Of a stretch of DNA of 64,000 bases, positions 11,119-37,444 are shown in pieces (position 1 is the first letter of the stretch; every line of letters starts with the position of its first letter). The translations under genes were made by a program, and so were the position numbers. The notes under the pieces are model-generated. The model ran no database searches. It saw nothing but the letters and a program-made list of their open reading frames with translations, and was not told the origin of the DNA. Source of the DNA: Rhineura floridana (Eukaryota; Chordata; Lepidosauria; Squamata; Rhineuridae); NCBI RefSeq assembly GCF_030035675.1, contig NC_084482.1:219007943-219071942 (forward strand), written 5' to 3'.

Positions 11119-11454
11119 GGGCCACATTCACATCAGATATTTATTCCACTCTTATTCCACTTTAAATGCTCATGGCTTCCCCCAAAGAATCCTGGGAAGT
11201 GTGATTTGTAAAGAGGGCTAAGAGTTGTTAGGAGGCTCCTATTTTCCTCAGAGAGCTACAACTCCCTGAGCGGTTTAACAGTCAATCCCTCGTCCCAGGG
11301 GACTCTGGGAATTGTAGCTCTGTGAGGGGATTAGGAGTCTCCTAACAACGCTCAGCATCCTTCACAAACTACACTTCCCAGGATTCTTTGGGGGAAGTCA
11401 TGACTGTTTAAAGTGGAATAAGAGTGGAATAAATGTACAGTGTGAATGCAGCCC
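11119..11454. mobile_element. Palindromic MITE M3, full copy
   Basis: Terminal inverted repeats begin GGGCCACATTCACA and end TGTGAATGCAGCCC. The arms contain AAGAATCCTGGGAAGTG and its complement. This is the most complete copy of the family in the window and is inserted within the ERV fossil. Confidence 0.8.
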
Positions 11455-11565
11455 ATTGGATTCGGTAGCTGCTGGCTTTCCACCCTGCCTCTGTTCTGCT
11501 GTCACAGTTGCTCTCCTGGTGGAGAAAGCAGAAACCTTTGTGTTGGGATTCCTATTGACTGCAGC

Positions 11566-11880
11566 TATACCACATAATAATTGGGTGTTAGAACAAATTA
11601 AACCAGAACTGTCACTAGAAGCTAAAATGATGAAACTGAGATTATCATACTTTGGACACATAATGAGAAGACCTGATTCACTAGAAAAGACCATAATGCT
11701 GGGAAAAACAGAAGGGAGTAGAAAAAGAGGAAGGCCAAACAAGAGATGGATTGATTCCATAAAGGAAGCCACAGACCTGAACTTACAAGATCTGAACAGG
11801 GTGGTTTGTGACAGATGCTCTTGGAGGTCACTGATTCACAGGGTCACCATAAGCCGTAATCGACTTGAAGGCACATAACA
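11566..11880 (+). mobile_element. Bov-B LINE, 3' end fragment
   Basis: It encodes the C-terminal end of Bov-B ORF2 (LRLSYFGHIMRRPDSLEK, then GRPNKRWIDSIKEAT). It ends in the diagnostic tail ATCGACTTGAAGGCACATAA plus CAACAAT. The copy is 5'-truncated and inserted in the ERV fossil. Further copies lie at 16855-17172 and, antisense, at 53338-53790. Confidence 0.92.
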
Positions 11881-12900
11881 ACAATAAAAGGGAAAACTCA
11901 ACATGTCTCTAACTCCTGCCCCACCAGATATGAGAAACAGTTGATCTCTGCTGCAAATGTTACTCTCACATGCCGCAGTATCCTTAACCCTGCTTCTCTT
12001 TTACCCACTCCCCAGGATGGCATGCCCCATGATTGTGAGGCCCTGGTTACTCAACTTGTTACCCCGCACCTCAACCTCAAAACAGATCCCCTGCAAAACC
12101 CCATCCACATCATTTATGTCAATGGCTCCTGTCTAAGAGGTGACAAGAGAAACCTCTGTGTTGGTTATTCTGTTTGTTCTCAGCATGAGGTGCTAGAGGC
12201 GTTCTCCTTGTCCCTTTTTAATCCTCTCATGCTGAAGTTCTTGTCTTCATCCATGCATACATCTTGGCTAGCAACCAATGTGTTAATATTTATACTGATT
12301 CTAACTATGCTTTTGGCATTACTCATGATTTCAGCCAAATTTGGAAACAAAGAGCATTCCTCACATCCTCTGGAACTCAAATCAGTAATGGTTGCTATGT
12401 CAATGCCATCCCATTGCCTTTTGCAATAGCCATCATATGGTGTAAAGGCCATGTGACCCCTTTCGATGATGTACTGATCTGGCAGACCATGCTGCAAGGA
12501 CAGCAGCCCTTTCTGGCCCACAGGCTCGAGACTCAAGCACCATTTGCCCCTCTGAGTGCCACTGACCTTTAGCCAATCTGCATGAGCTGGCCCCTATACA
12601 AGATTGCACTCTGGACTCAGAAAAGGACCCCTGGATCTGAGTAGGGTGCTCTTTGCACACAGACTCCCTATGGAACAGCCCTAATGGCCACTTGGTTGTA
12701 CCCAAAATAACTCTTGCCCACATGCACAAAGGGGGAATGATAGTCATCATTGTGCAGAACCAGCAACTGAAGCCAACATCAAGCACACAGCAGAGCAGCC
12801 ATGATGGGTCTAAGTGGATGAGATGTACAACTCTGTATCATTTCCATGCCAGCTGCTTGGAACTTTATCTTAGACTTCGCTGCCTGCTATACAATACTTG

Positions 12901-13016
12901 CAGAGCTTGGAAATGTTACTTTTTTGAACTACAACTCCCATCAGCCCAATCCAGTGGCCATGCTGGCTGGGGCTGATGGGAGTTGTAGTTTAAAAAAGTA
13001 ACTTTTCCAAGCTCTG
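12901..13016. mobile_element. hAT-like MITE M2 (116 bp hairpin)
   Basis: It begins CAGAGCTTGG and ends CCAAGCTCTG and is an inverted repeat throughout. The flanks share ATACTT. The termini match those of the 1.09 kb element 34570-35661, so M2 is probably a deletion derivative of that family. Confidence 0.8.
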
Positions 13017-14634
13017 ATACTTAGAACTTCTCTTTCACAGAGAGATGGACTGGAGCATGTTAGGAGGAGGAGGAGGCTATTTTTACGCACTTCTGGATGC
13101 TGGTCTCGTTTCATCTATCATTTCTGTTATTCAATGTGAGGCACATTCTAACCAAACAGATTCTATTTCTCTAGGCAATCCGTGAGTGAACCGAGCTGCC
13201 CACCATCCTTTCTTCTTGCTCAAGTGACCCATGAATGGGCCACAGGAGCAAAAGGGGGGTAGCTGAACAATCCTGAATACACTGGCATGCACCAGGTATC
13301 CACCAGGAGGCAGTGTGTCACATCCTCCTGTGCCACTTGTTAACAATTTTCCATGGCTTCATCCCCTTGCTGTGAAGAGGCCTGCTTCAGAAGGTGACAA
13401 GTCGACTTTGACCATCATCCTGCTGTGGACACCAGTATTTCTTCTGGCAAAGATGTCCCATACGGTGCAACCTTTTACCACAGTCACTTTGGGGAGAGGG
13501 TTGATTATTCTATTCATTATTCAAGTTTTTCTGGCATCCACAAACCATAGACAGTTCAGTTCAATTTCCACTGAACATAACCATCCAGTCTCCTGAGCAT
13601 GAACTCTTAACTAGTTACTCTACAGTATGTTTCAAGATCACAAAAAATGTTTTATTCTACAGATTGTGGATATTCACTGTAATATTGAATGTAATTGAAT
13701 ACTCGTGCATTGTGCTTTAAGGATTTGATTATTTAACCATTGCTATTTTGCATTACATAATCTAAGTGTTATAGGATGGATTTTCTTTTCAAATCCCAAG
13801 AAGGTGATGTTCTTTGATTTTCTTAACAAAGTCTTAAAGAATGGTTAGGCATTAGTATATGTGGGTAAAGAAAGTTTGTATATGACAATCGGTTGTCATT
13901 ATAAGCTTGTCAATGTTTGTGTCAGCATGTGCTTGTCAATGGGAGTGAATGGCACGATCGTTTTCCTGGCTGAGGGTTTTGCAATGTTTCAGCTATTTGT
14001 TTTAAGATGTGATATTAACCTTATGTAAAATCTTGAACCCATTGCATTAAGCTATGAGCTCGCTGGAGTGAAGGAACAAAAGGAGGCTCATCCCTTTTAA
14101 TACGCCCCATTGTGGTGATTTTAGTGATTCTGATCATCATAGTAATAGCCCTGGTAAGATGGATCCTGTCCCAAATGGCACAGTTACATCAGAAGGAAGA
14201 AAGCATGAGAGTCCAAGGCAGAACAGAAGTGTGTAAGGTATGGAAAAAACATCTGAAGTATTCAGATATCTTTCAGTGAGGGGAGTTGTTATGAGAGCTT
14301 GGCTAGCCCCCACTTTGGTAAATTTGGAGTCGAAGGGGTGGCGAGGCCATGAAGCACTCTGAAACTGAAATAAATGTTATCTTCTTCCTTGACAGGCTTC
14401 CCTCAAGCTCAGAAGAACGATCTGATTGCTTAAAGAGAACATTAGAAAATAAAGTAGCCTGAGTGTCAACAAGACACATACACACAACACGGATCACCTC
14501 ACACCCAAGTTATTTTTTTTAAAGAGGTAGATCTTAATGTAAATACTTTACGGACTGAATGGGCAAATAAAATAAATAGTAAAAAAAATAGAATGTGTGA
14601 AACTAGTGTTATAGCTAGTTTTAAAGCGGGGAGC

Positions 14635-15268
14635 TGATGGGGAATTTTTATTCTCAAACAATAAGCAAAATATATTCTTTTATAAAGCTATAAAAGTTTA
14701 TAATATTTTAATAAGTTTAGTAGCCAGCCAGAACCCTTTTGTTCTTGGAGCTGTCTTCCCTGACTGCTTTGGTTTGTATGGAACAGATAGAACTCTACAA
14801 GACAAGGTAAGACTGAACAGACACTTCACTGAACATCTCTGTACTCTCTAAAACGTAGGAAGGATTGCATTAACTAAAGTGCTTAGCTCTAGCTGGAGTA
14901 CTCAGCTCATGGCAAAAATGTAATGGAATGTGAAGTTTTAAACATTGCCAAATTGACTAGAACATAATGCAATGCCAATGCAATTCTAATGCAATTCCTA
15001 TGCAATGTCTGTGCAATGCCTATGCAATACTGTAATGCCTAGGTAACACTGACGTGTAAGCTCCAGATTCGTTAATGATAATTTCTTTGTCATGAAGTGT
15101 ATAAAAACTTCAGGCAACCAGCGCCATGGGGCAGTTCTCCACTCATTCAGAGGGAGACTGACCAAGAGTATGCTTGTCATCCAATAAAGGCCTACCTCTT
15201 TGCTGCAAGCCTGTGTCTTAAATTACTTCAAGGACCCCCAGTCCAATTAACTACAAAATTCCCCGTCA
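14635..15268 (+). repeat. 3' LTR of the ERV fossil
   Basis: This 634 bp block starts TGATGGGGAATTTT and ends AAAATTCCCCGTCA, a near-perfect inverted terminal repeat with TG...CA ends. A purine tract immediately precedes it. It contains a TATA-like GTATAAAAAC (about 15099) and AATAAAGG (about 15183) in the order expected for U3-R-U5. A related solo LTR is at 38361-38958. Confidence 0.85.
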
Positions 15269-15299
15269 GCATCCAGTTCTACACTTTTAAAAGGATGTA

Positions 15300-15750
15300 G
15301 GGAAACTGATACAGGTTCAGAGGAGGGCAACAAGGATGGTCAGGGGACTGGAATCAAAGCCCTATGAGGGGAGTCTGAAAGAACTTGAGAAGAGAAGAAC
15401 GAGTGGAGATATTATAGCACTCTTCAAGTACTTGAGAGGTGGTCACACTGAGAAGGGCCAGGATCCCTCCTTGATCATCCCAGAGTGCAAGACACAAATA
15501 ATGGGCTCAAATTACAGGAAGCCAGATTTCGACTGAACATCAGGAAAAACTTCCTAATTGTTAAAGCAGCACAACAGTGGAACCAATGACCTAGGGACGT
15601 GGTGGAATGTCCAACACTGGAGGCCTTCAAGGGGCAGCTGGACCACCACCTGTTGGGTATGTTTTAAGTTGGATTCCTGCTTTGAGCAGAGGGTTGGATT
15701 CAATGGCCTTATAGGCCCCTTCCAACTCTACTATTCTGTGATTATGCAAT
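15300..15750 (+). mobile_element. CR1 LINE, 3' end
   Basis: It carries the end of CR1 ORF2 (GLESKPYEGSLKELEKRR, then IIALFKYLRGG) and a 3' UTR ending in CCTTCCAACTCTACTATTCT, the CR1-type terminus also found at 59320-59348. It is 5'-truncated and has frame breaks. Confidence 0.85.
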
Positions 15751-15789
15751 TCATACCACTCCTCCAGGGGGAGGGTCTGTTTAGTAGGT

Positions 15790-16116
15790 GATTCCACCAT
15801 TAGGGCCATGGAGAATGATGGTGGGTCTCAGGGAAGGAGGACAACACTTTTAGAAAAGGTGAATGATCCTTCAGAAAGGACTCCTTCCTGAGGGGAGGCT
15901 GAGGATACTCATCCTGGTAGTGAGCGATTCAATCATTAGGGACATGGCTAGGTTTATGACGAGCAGGCCATCCTTATCCATTCATGTTCCAAAGAGGTAA
16001 TTTTTTTAGATACCCTAAAGAACTGTGCCTTGAAACAATTGGTCATAGTACAAGCCACTAGAGGGGCGGCAACCATGGATTTAATCATAAGTGGCACCCA
16101 GGACCTGGTGCATGAT
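15790..16116 (+). mobile_element. LINE fragment (probably CR1), left part, split by hAT-like element
   Basis: A stretch reading like GATMDLIISGTQDLVHD ends at the hAT target site. It appears to continue at 20475 as ISVVEATGNRDH, which is how CR1 ORF2 runs in this region. The assignment is tentative because the fragment is short and degraded. Confidence 0.45.
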
Positions 16117-16157
16117 TAGGGTTGCCAGGTCGGAACCATCCAAAAACCTGAGAAAAT

Positions 16158-16248
16158 GGGGGCGGGCCCTAGTGATGCCAGGGGCGGGCCCTAGTGACAT
16201 CAGGGGGTGGGCCCTAGTGACATCACAGGGTGGGCCCTAGTGATATCA
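16158..16248 (+). repeat. Minisatellite, about four 22-24 bp units
   Basis: Four successive copies of GGGCGGGCCCTAGTGACATC lie just inside the left terminus of the hAT-like element. The units differ at a few positions. Subterminal repeats of this sort are common in non-autonomous hAT elements. Confidence 0.8.
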
Positions 16249-16404
16249 TTAAACATGATACATTGTATCAACCACAGTTGCTTGGAGCATACCATTCAAA
16301 AAAAATTATCTGATTGGAGATTAAAATAGAAATCTTACCTAAAATAGGGTGTTCCTAGGTCCATCTGAAGTGACAAGGTCATTCTTTCTCACAAGCTTAG
16401 GGTG

Positions 16405-16607
16405 ATGCAAAATGGAAATGGACTGCCTTCAAGTTGATCCCAGATAGGGTCTTCATGGTAAGCAGTACTCAGACAGAGGTGGTTTACTATTGCCTTCCTC
16501 TGAGTCTGAGAGGCAGTGACTGGCCCAAGGTCACCCAGTGAGCTTCATGGCTGTGTGGGGATTCAAACCCTGGTCTGCCAGGTCACAGTTCAACGCCTTT
16601 AGGGAAC
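16405..16607 (-). mobile_element. Sauria-type SINE, antisense
   Basis: On the minus strand it runs from a tRNA-related head, through CACTGGGTGACCTTGGGCCA, to a Bov-B-like tail (TTGAAGGCAGTCC). This architecture is characteristic of lepidosaurian Sauria SINEs mobilised by Bov-B. It is nearly full length. Confidence 0.85.
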
Positions 16608-16854
16608 ATTTAATCTAGTTTACTTGCTTCTGGCAAGAAGGGTTTACGTGCCCTCAGGCCAGGCCATTATTGGAAGAAAGGAGCCTAGTGTTGCAGAGAT
16701 GTTAGATGGGAGCACAGATAGATGCCCCTGAAGGCAGCAACTGTAAGCATGCTTATTAAGGAACTAAGCCCCATAGAACTCAATAGGACTTACTTCTGAG
16801 TAGATATGGTTGCAGCCATGTTAAGGACAAGGGAGGGCATTTTAGGCAAAACAG

Positions 16855-17172
16855 ACAAATAATTGGTTGTCAGAACAAATTAAACCAGAACTATCACTAG
16901 AAGCTAAAATGATGAAACTGAGGTTATCATACTTTGGACACATCATGAGAAGACATGATTCACTAGAAAAGACAATAATGCTGCGAAAAACAGAAGGGAA
17001 TAGAAAAAGGTGAAGGCCAAACAAGAGATGGATTGATTCCATACAGGAAGCCACACACCTGAACTTACAAGATGTGAACAGGGTGGTTCATGACAGATGC
17101 TCTTGGAGGTCACTGATTCATAGGGTCGCTATAAGTTATAATCGACTTGAAGGCACATAACAACAACAACAA
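16855..17172 (+). mobile_element. Bov-B LINE, 3' end fragment
   Basis: The sequence closely parallels 11566-11880, including the ORF2 C-terminus and the tail CGACTTGAAGGCACATAACA. It contains frame breaks. Confidence 0.92.
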
Positions 17173-17184
17173 ACCTCCCTGATA

Positions 17185-17770
17185 GACTGTGGGAATGCTG
17201 TGGACACAATATATTTCAACTTTAGCAAAGCTTTTGACAAAATGCCACATGATATTCTGATTAGCAAGCTAGCTGAATGTGGACTGGATGGAACAGCTAT
17301 TGGGTGGATCCACAGTTGGCTACACAATCATATTCAGAGTGCTAATCAATGGTTTCTTCTCAACCTGGGGGGGGTAACTAGCAGGCTACTATAGGGCTTT
17401 GTCTTGGACCCAGTGCTCTTCAACATTTTTATTAATGACTTGGATGAGGAGGGGCAGGGAATGCTTATCAAACTTGTAGATGATGCAAAATTGGGAGGAA
17501 TACCTAATTCCCTTGAAGACAGAAACAAAATTCAAAGGGATCTTAATAGGCTGGAGCATTGGGCTAAAAACAGCAGAATGAAATTTAACAGGGATAAGTG
17601 TAAAGTTCTACACCTAGGAAAAAGAAACCAAATGCAGTTATTAAGATGGGGAATACTTGGCTCAGCAATACTACATGCAAGAAGGATCTTGGGATTGTTG
17701 TTGATCACAAACTGAATATGAGCCAACAGTGTGATGTGGCTTCAAAAAAGGCAAATGCTATTTGAAGCTG
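17185..17770 (+). mobile_element. CR1 LINE, RT fragment
   Basis: RT motifs are readable: YFNFSKAFDKMPHDILISKL, VLFNIFINDLDEE, KLVDDAKLGG (normally FADDTKLGG) and KFNRDKCKVLHLGK. Frame breaks and the altered catalytic box show that it is dead. Both ends are truncated. Confidence 0.88.
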
Positions 17771-17809
17771 CATTAACATTTGGAGGCAATATGCCTCTGA
17801 AGGCCAGTT

Positions 17810-17900
17810 GCGCTTATTTATTTTATTTATCTATTAAACTGATATCCCGCCCTTCCTCCCAGAAGGGTCCTGCTTGCAGGGTTCCTATTATGGTTGGGGT
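17810..17900 (-). mobile_element. L2-type 3' tail, antisense
   Basis: TTTATTTATCT is followed by GATATCCCGCCCTTCCTCCC, the antisense tail common in this window. From here to 18120 I recognise nothing. Confidence 0.55.
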
Positions 17901-18124
17901 GAGGAACTAGATGTTCTTATGTCCTTAAGGGAACCTGAAAACTACTGAAAGGTACCAGGAGAACAGATGGGCCCAACTCCTGCTGTGCAGCTCCCAGCAC
18001 GGGCAGATGAAGCAGGGTGGCCAAGGCAAACTAAGACTCCGAGCCCTGGCCTGAGGCAGGATTGGACCAGATGCGAGGATCCGCTTCATTTACCCAGGAA
18101 TGTTGGATGCAGACCCATGGGTGC

Positions 18125-18420
18125 TCTCTAGCCCAGTGCTGTCTGCACTGGCAGCGGCTCTCAGGGCTTCAGGCAGGGGTGTCTCTCAGCCCTACCTGGA
18201 GATGCCGCTGAGGACTGAACCTGGGCCCTTCTGCATGCGCAACAGTTTCCCTAAAAATAAAGTAAGATTCTAGTCCTTATGGTTCTGAATGAAGGGTGAT
18301 TTAAACAGGGAGCTGCTTTATACTGAGTTAGGCCATTGATCCATCTGGTTCAGCATCAGCACTGTCTACAGCGACTGGCAGCGACTGTCCATGTTCTCTA
18401 CCACTGAGTTACGGCCATCT
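18125..18420 (-). mobile_element. tRNA-derived SINE pieces, antisense
   Basis: The minus strand resembles the SINE at 44345-44545. One piece (18125-18250) carries the CCTACCTGGAGATGCCGCTG part, and another (18305-18420) carries the GGTATAAGGCAG-type end and a GTAGCTCAGTGG-like head. They are partial and probably two insertions or one rearranged copy. Confidence 0.6.
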
Positions 18421-18827
18421 TCCCTTGATTTAAAAGAGGGGGACGGGTTCTGGCCTGCAGGTCCCCCAATATCACCTGCTCCACAGGCTCTTCTCAGGCG
18501 GGAGGGTGTTCAGCACTGGGCAGTCTCTGCTTGAGGAGAATTTTGAAAGTGCACATTGGGCAGGCTGGCAGCTGACCCAAGGCATCTCCTCAGGCCACTG
18601 ACCCACAGACAAAGCCAGCTGGGGCCTCAGGTTGATTTGGCTGCTGGTGGTCAATGGCTCTTGACAGACAAAAAGAGGCTTCCTACTCTGCTGCGGGGGG
18701 CTTTGCACGCACACTGAGAGGTTTAACTTCCAGAGTCTTGAGTGGAGGCAACTCAATGCTGAAAAAAGACTAGAAACTTGTTAGCAGAGTTAGGTTTGGG
18801 ATCAAGAGCAGACCCAGCGCTGATGTA

Positions 18828-18829
<2 letters not shown>

Positions 18830-18919
<90 letters not shown>
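18830..18919. repeat. Compound microsatellite (GT)n(GA)n
   Basis: About 21 GT units pass directly into about 24 GA units. A very similar compound array lies at 35040-35135 inside another hAT-like element. Confidence 0.97.
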
Positions 18920-18923
<4 letters not shown>

Positions 18924-18959
18924 TCCCTATGAAGTAGCAGACTTTTACGCTGCAGCAAT

Positions 18960-19260
18960 AACTGAGGATTCAGACTTAGTAAAATAAGGAACAGCTTGCT
19001 TCATTGAAGGAAATACACAATAGATAGGAAAGGGATTCTAGTTCTAGTAAACTACCTGCATTGGAGGTTCATGGACCTGACATGGCCTTTGCCCTCATGC
19101 TGCAGGTGAGAGAGACAAAGCAAAGACATCTCTTCTCTTCAAGAGACAGAGAAGAAGCAGGAAGGAGAGAGTTGGAAGGTGTGGTCAGCATTCCTAAGAG
19201 GTATCAGTTTTCAGGAAGGAAGATGAGCATATGACCAAAGGAAAGGCACAGCCTAGCAAC
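18960..19260. repeat. Unclassified interspersed repeat (shared with 52480-52970)
   Basis: Parts such as GTCAGCATTCCTAAGA and GGCACAGCCTAGCAA recur, diverged and in the same order, around 52700 and 52950. I cannot assign a family. The LTR-like composition is only suggestive. Confidence 0.4.
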
Positions 19261-19825
19261 CTGGAGGTCTCCTCTCTGTCTCCTTCCAGACGTGGAAACA
19301 CCCAAATCGAGTTGCATTTCCACAATTCCAACACAAGTGATGCTTAAAATGGAAACTGTGATTTATCAGGGACAGGGATTAGGAAACAGACATTGTTCCT
19401 GGGGAACCTGGCCTGGTTTTCCCTGCCTTCCATCTGCAAGATTCTTTCTTTATTTTAAGACCCACTCTGCACCCACCTGTTTCCGGGGCTGCCAGCTTTC
19501 TTTGGGTGGCAGCCAGAAATTCAAGACGTAGAACTTTCATTGTCACAGAGATGAGGGGACGGGCCTGTTCACCTGCTGAAGTTCCATACACACACAAACC
19601 AGCTGGAAAAATCACATGGCAACCTCATCCTGCTATACATTTTGCTTATTTAAACATTTGGTTTTCAACAATCCAAGGAGCAGTGGCAGACATGGAACCA
19701 CCAGCTTTCCACAATCAGAAAAGGAAGAGGGGGGGCCCAGGGTGTGAGAGCGTGTGTGTGTGTGATGGAATTTCCTCCCCCAAGGTGTGGTGACGGCCAG
19801 AGACTGCTGAGCCCCATCTCTCAGG

Positions 19826-19826
<1 letters not shown>

Positions 19827-19865
<39 letters not shown>

Positions 19866-20183
19866 GCCTCTCTCTCTCTCTCTCTCTCAGGCCTCTCTCT
19901 CTCTCTCTCTCTAGCCTCTCAGGCCTCTCTCTCTCTCTCTCTGGCCGGCCTCTCAGGCCTCTCTCTCTCTCTCTCTCTCTCACTCAGGCCTCTCTTCTCT
20001 CAGGCCTCTCTCTCTCTCTCTCTCTCTCAGGCCTCTCTTCTATCAGGCCTCTCTCTCTCTCTCTCTCTCTCAGCCCCCCCCTCTCTCTTAGGCCTCTCTT
20101 TCTCTCTCAGGCCTCTCAGGCCTCTCTCTCTCTCTCTCTCTCTCAGGCCTCTCTCTCTCTCTCTCTCAGGCCTCTCTCTGCAA
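19827..20183. repeat. CT-rich polypyrimidine tract with AGGCCTCTCTCT higher-order repeat
   Basis: About 350 bp of nearly pure CT dinucleotide repeat is broken at intervals by AGGCCT, giving variable-length units. It lies inside the hAT-like element near its right end. Long frames across it encode only Arg-Glu runs and are not genes. Confidence 0.95.
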
Positions 20184-20474
20184 TCAGCCGCAGTCCAACC
20201 TGCTCCAGCTCCTGCCACCCAGCAGCCTTCTGCTTCCAAATGAGATTCCAAACTGCTCTATCAGCCGCGATGCAAACCGCAGCCAGAAATGCCCATCGCG
20301 GCCGCTCCTCCCACCCAGCAGCCATGCGTGTCAATCACGCATGCGTGCCTGAGGGGGACATCCAAAGGCCGGAGATCAGCCTCTTCACACCAAATATGGC
20401 TGGAGCCCGGAGACGGCCCACTTTTGCTGGAGACTCCGGCAGAAAACCGGAGACCTGGCAACCCTATGCATGAT

Positions 20475-20600
20475 ATAAGTGTTGTTGAAGCAACAGGGAA
20501 CCGTGACCATAAAGCTACCAAATTAAATATATACTGTATGTAAATGGACAATTGCCAAGAAAGTCCAGCATCATTCAAAAGAGGGAACCTCCAAAAAATG
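20475..20600 (+). mobile_element. LINE fragment (probably CR1), right part after hAT insertion
   Basis: It continues the fragment ending at 16116 (ISVVEATGNRDH, then WTIAKKVQHH-like). The portion from about 20527 is duplicated upstream of V2R-C at 39198, so this insertion predates the B/C duplication. Confidence 0.45.
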
Positions 20601-20852
20601 AGGTGACTGGGAGAGGCGGTTCTCTGCCTGAGACTGTGAGGAGATGCTGCCGTCACATTAGACAATAGATAATAGGCTTGGGTAATAAATAGCAATGAGC
20701 AACCTCAAATCTTTGTAATGTTCAGGAGTAACTAATCCATGCTCTGTGGTTGGTCATATAGCTTGATCTAGGCTGCTTTGATAGTGTTTCTACAATAAAG
20801 TTCATGCCCAACTCACCCTTTCCCAGCACTGATCTTTGCTTCAGTGAGTTCT
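20527..20852 (+). repeat. Duplicated upstream block of V2R-B (copy at 39198-39666)
   Basis: The segment matches 39198-39666 closely (for example GGCGGTTCTCTGCCTGAGAC and TAACTAATCCATGCTCTGTG), apart from a MITE inserted in the second copy. It ends at GAGTTCT, exactly where the second copy jumps into V2R exon 3. It is therefore part of the ancestral V2R-B/C unit. Confidence 0.88.
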
Positions 20853-21355
20853 CACCAACATGTTTTCCTCCAGCTCTCCACCTGCCCCTGAAGCCACACA
20901 AGGGAGTCCAGGAAGTTGCATGTGTGCTGGTGGTTCTTCTCCTTATAATTATCCAAACCATAGTGATTTCTCTTTCTTCTTTTTGCCAGAGCTCAGGGGA
21001 TTTCCTCAAAGGCCTGCCTTTGGGTCCAATTACATGCACATCAGAATCCAGAGCAACACGAGGCAACTTAATGCAGAGAGCCTGAAAAGGCTGGTGCATA
21101 AAGAGCGCCTCCTGTGCCACACTGAGCGTGTGGACTGGGATTTAGGACAGGCTGTGTGTGTGGCGTGTGGCTGGGTGGGAACATTGCCAGAGTGAGGCTT
21201 GATGTCACACCCTTCAGACTCTGGCTAGACTCTGTCAGTGTTGGTAAAGTCACTGCAGCCTGTGCTATTTGGAGTCTACTCATTTGCTGGATTTGGAAGT
21301 GAAAGGAACAGTCACAAGGGAGATGACTGTGGCAGGCAGACTCAGAGGGTCACAT
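20853..21355 (+). promoter_or_regulatory. 5' flank of V2R-B
   Basis: This 500 bp block lies upstream of the V2R-B start and contains no recognisable transposon. It presumably holds the promoter and 5' UTR. I see no clear TATA box or unambiguous start site. Confidence 0.35.
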
Positions 21356-37328
<15,973 letters not shown>

Positions 37329-37438
37329 TTCTTAAAATATTATTTTCAATCTTGACAATTGATATTCACCCAACCACCAACACCCTCATCCTTCTCAAGT
37401 GAATGTAGCTTCTTAGATGTAAATCTCTCTTCCTTTCA

Positions 37439-37444
37439 AATAAA
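37439..37444 (+). promoter_or_regulatory. Candidate poly(A) signal of V2R-B
   Basis: AATAAA lies 111 nt after the stop codon. Confidence 0.5.

Larger units (their letters stand above)
10548..15268 (+). mobile_element. Endogenous retrovirus fossil, gamma-type (class I), 3' portion
   Basis: Successive segments read as pol: the end of reverse transcriptase (TRLTYLGHDISPGQRQ) and RNase H (LVTPHLNLKTDPLQNP, then VNIYTDSNYAF). A hydrophobic segment near 14099-14172 fits an envelope membrane anchor. A purine run (AAAGCGGGGAG) and a 3' LTR follow. The organisation and motifs fit a gammaretrovirus-like class I element. No gag or 5' LTR is visible. It is clearly broken, with many breaks, and is further split by at least four later insertions (MITEs at 10688, 11119 and 12901, and a Bov-B piece at 11566). 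I regard it as an old fossil. The stretch 12560-14060 is assigned by position only. Confidence 0.75.
16117..20466. mobile_element. 4.35 kb hAT-like non-autonomous element with nested repeats
   Basis: The block starts TAGGGTTGCCAGGTC and ends GACCTGGCAACCCTA, perfect 15 bp terminal inverted repeats. It is flanked by a perfect 8 bp duplication TGCATGAT at 16109-16116 and 20467-20474. Both features fit the hAT superfamily. No transposase frame is visible. The interior holds a GC-rich minisatellite (16158-16248), a Sauria SINE, Bov-B and CR1 fragments, an L2 tail, tRNA-type SINE pieces, and GT/GA and CT microsatellites. The present size is probably a shorter element plus later insertions. Confidence 0.85.

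Noticed and set aside
13315-13596. Possible small membrane protein (hydrophobic stretch)
   Set aside because: It lies within the ERV fossil between pol and the LTR, and has no features of a host gene; at best it is an envelope-region remnant.
16158-16248. Short regularly repeated units resembling a CRISPR-like array
   Set aside because: The units are directly adjacent without spacers and lie inside a DNA transposon; it is a minisatellite.
19633-20334. Frames rich in Arg-Glu repeats on the minus strand
   Set aside because: They are translations of a CT/GA microsatellite tract, with no conserved domain.
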